The notes below the pieces were generated by a model. That model was given only the letters and a program-made list of their open reading frames with translations, made no database searches and was not told the DNA's origin. A DNA stretch of 64,000 nt from Gaetbulibacter_B jejuensis (GTDB taxonomy: Bacteria; Bacteroidota; Bacteroidia; Flavobacteriales; Flavobacteriaceae): assembly GCF_039524015.1 (NCBI RefSeq), contig NZ_BAAAGF010000004.1, positions 1-64,000 on the forward strand. Direction: 5' to 3'. Made by a program: the position numbers and the translations under genes. Positions 63,209 through 64,000 of this stretch are shown piece after piece (the stretch's first letter is position 1; the number at the start of each line of letters is the position of its first letter).

Positions 63209-64000
63209 TTATTTGCTTATAACTTTAATGGTTTTCTTTACTTGTTCAGCTACACGTCTTGCTTCGTTTATATCTTCATTTACAATGGTTACATGTCCCA
63301 TTTTTCTAAACGGACGTGTTTGTTTTTTTCCGTATATATGAGGTGTAACACCTTCTAGTTTCATTATTTCAGCAATGTTTTCATAAACAACATCTCCTGT
63401 ATGACCTTCGGCTCCTACCAAATTTACCATAATTCCACCAACTTTACTATCGGTTTGCCCTAATGGTAAATTAAGAATAGCACGTAAGTGTTGTTCAAAC
63501 TGTGAAGTGTAACTCGCTTCAATAGTTTGATGCCCCGAATTGTGAGGTCTTGGAGCCACTTCATTAACTAAAATCTCATCGTTTTTAGTCTGAAACATTT
63601 CAACCGCTAAAAGTCCAACATGGTTAAATGCTTTAGAAACATTTAAAGCCACTTCACGAGCTTTTTGCGCAACAGTGTCATCAATTCGTGCAGGACAAAT
63701 AACATATTCGACTTGGTTGGCTTCAGGATGAAATTCCATTTCAACTACTGGATACGTTTTTATATCACCATCAACATTTCTAGCCACAATAACTGCGAGT
63801 TCATTTTTAAACGGAATCATGTCTTCTGCAATACACTCAACATTTGGCAAACCTTCTAAATCCTCTATAGTTCTTACAACTTTTACACCATTACCATCAT
63901 AACCAAACTGTGCGCTTTTCCATACAAAAGGGAGTTGTAAGCCTCCATTGTGAATAGCTTCTTTAATTTCAGAAGTGTAAGCGAATCGAGTAAAATCGGC
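63209..64000 (-). CDS. purK: N5-carboxyaminoimidazole ribonucleotide synthase, C-terminal part (5' end outside window)
   Basis: ATP-grasp enzyme that carboxylates AIR with bicarbonate before PurE acts. The reading frame runs without a stop to the window edge, giving at least 263 residues. Seen: the ATP-grasp part PFVWKSAQFGYDGNGVKVV, the VEMEFHPEANQVEYVICPAR region, FQTKNDEILVNEVAPRPHNSGH with metal-binding Glu/Asn, and the C-terminal domain with GHVTIVNED. The first 110 or so residues are missing. The TTG at 63850 is not a start. Confidence 0.95.
   Translation of the reverse strand, partial: ADFTRFAYTSEIKEAIHNGGLQLPFVWKSAQFGYDGNGVKVVRTIEDLEGLPNVECIAEDMIPFKNELAVIVARNVDGDIKTYPVVEMEFHPEANQVEYVICPARIDDTVAQKAREVALNVSKAFNHVGLLAVEMFQTKNDEILVNEVAPRPHNSGHQTIEASYTSQFEQHLRAILNLPLGQTDSKVGGIMVNLVGAEGHTGDVVYENIAEIMKLEGVTPHIYGKKQTRPFRKMGHVTIVNEDINEARRVAEQVKKTIKVISK

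Noticed and set aside
63209..63850. purK as a complete 213-residue gene starting at TTG 63850
   Set aside because: The frame stays open to the window edge and the upstream residues are clear PurK ATP-grasp sequence, so the gene is cut by the window, not short.

Overview
This window is a stretch of AT-rich chromosome from a member of the Bacteroidota, almost certainly a marine-type Flavobacteriaceae. The grounds are gldJ, porU and porV of the type IX secretion system (T9SS) and gliding machinery, several secreted proteins with T9SS C-terminal sorting domains, a hybrid two-component system (HTCS) regulator, and the Bacteroidota -7 promoter box TAnnTTTG in front of many genes. Shine-Dalgarno sequences are generally absent. 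Genus and species cannot be read from the sequence alone. I see no prophage, transposase, integrase or CRISPR array. The window looks like core chromosome with a few accessory islets.

Layout. 1-124: the 3' end of a 5S rRNA gene (the end of an rRNA operon) and its terminator. 236-8643 (minus strand): envelope and surface genes, namely a lipoprotein, a DUF4412 protein, a 49-residue orphan sorting-domain-like ORF, a 1309-residue HTCS, a T9SS-sorted protein and a small secreted protein. 8904-17118: metabolism and energy, with acyl-CoA dehydrogenase divergent from anmK, then a leucine/glutamate-type dehydrogenase, nhaD, exbB-exbD-tonB and folC. 17182-17256: tRNA-Val(TAC). 17386-26721: a LuxR-type regulator, murF, gldJ, then porU-porV divergent from gldJ. 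26818-32425: cdd, the E1 alpha and E2 genes of pyruvate dehydrogenase, an M28 peptidase lipoprotein, an SDR and a HAD phosphatase. 32422-41981: small envelope proteins, DUF4349, DUF4256, SprT-like, mannose-1-phosphate guanylyltransferase, DUF389, a two-gene Mla-type ABC transporter and a PafA-type phosphatase. 42062-50126: a possible signalling islet with a T9SS surface protein and a TPR-CHAT protease on the minus strand, facing away from an ECF sigma / membrane TPR anti-sigma-like / exported nuclease operon. 50169-55607: a KAS III / methyltransferase / glycosyltransferase operon and gcvP. 55727-59676: a UbiA-like membrane protein, a second ECF sigma factor with a degenerate zinc-finger anti-sigma-like partner, and a GbsR/MarR operon with two near-identical palindromic operators. 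59675-64000: a predicted LAS-type metallopeptidase, an M3 oligopeptidase, a candidate small RNA, purE, and purK running off the end of the window.

Points of most interest: the CHAT protease / sigma / anti-sigma / nuclease neighbourhood; the GbsR operon, where the same palindrome (ACTTTCAA-N6-TTGAAAGT) occurs in front of the regulator and of a pair of paralogous membrane proteins; an unlabelled membrane-anchored LAS metallopeptidase with an H-x6-D and H-x-H signature; a transcription unit with no ORF between the M3 peptidase and purE; and several genes whose -7 box is so close to the start codon that the mRNA is probably leaderless. Once the 49-residue ORF at 2538-2687 is counted, no gene-free stretch exceeds about 300 bases.
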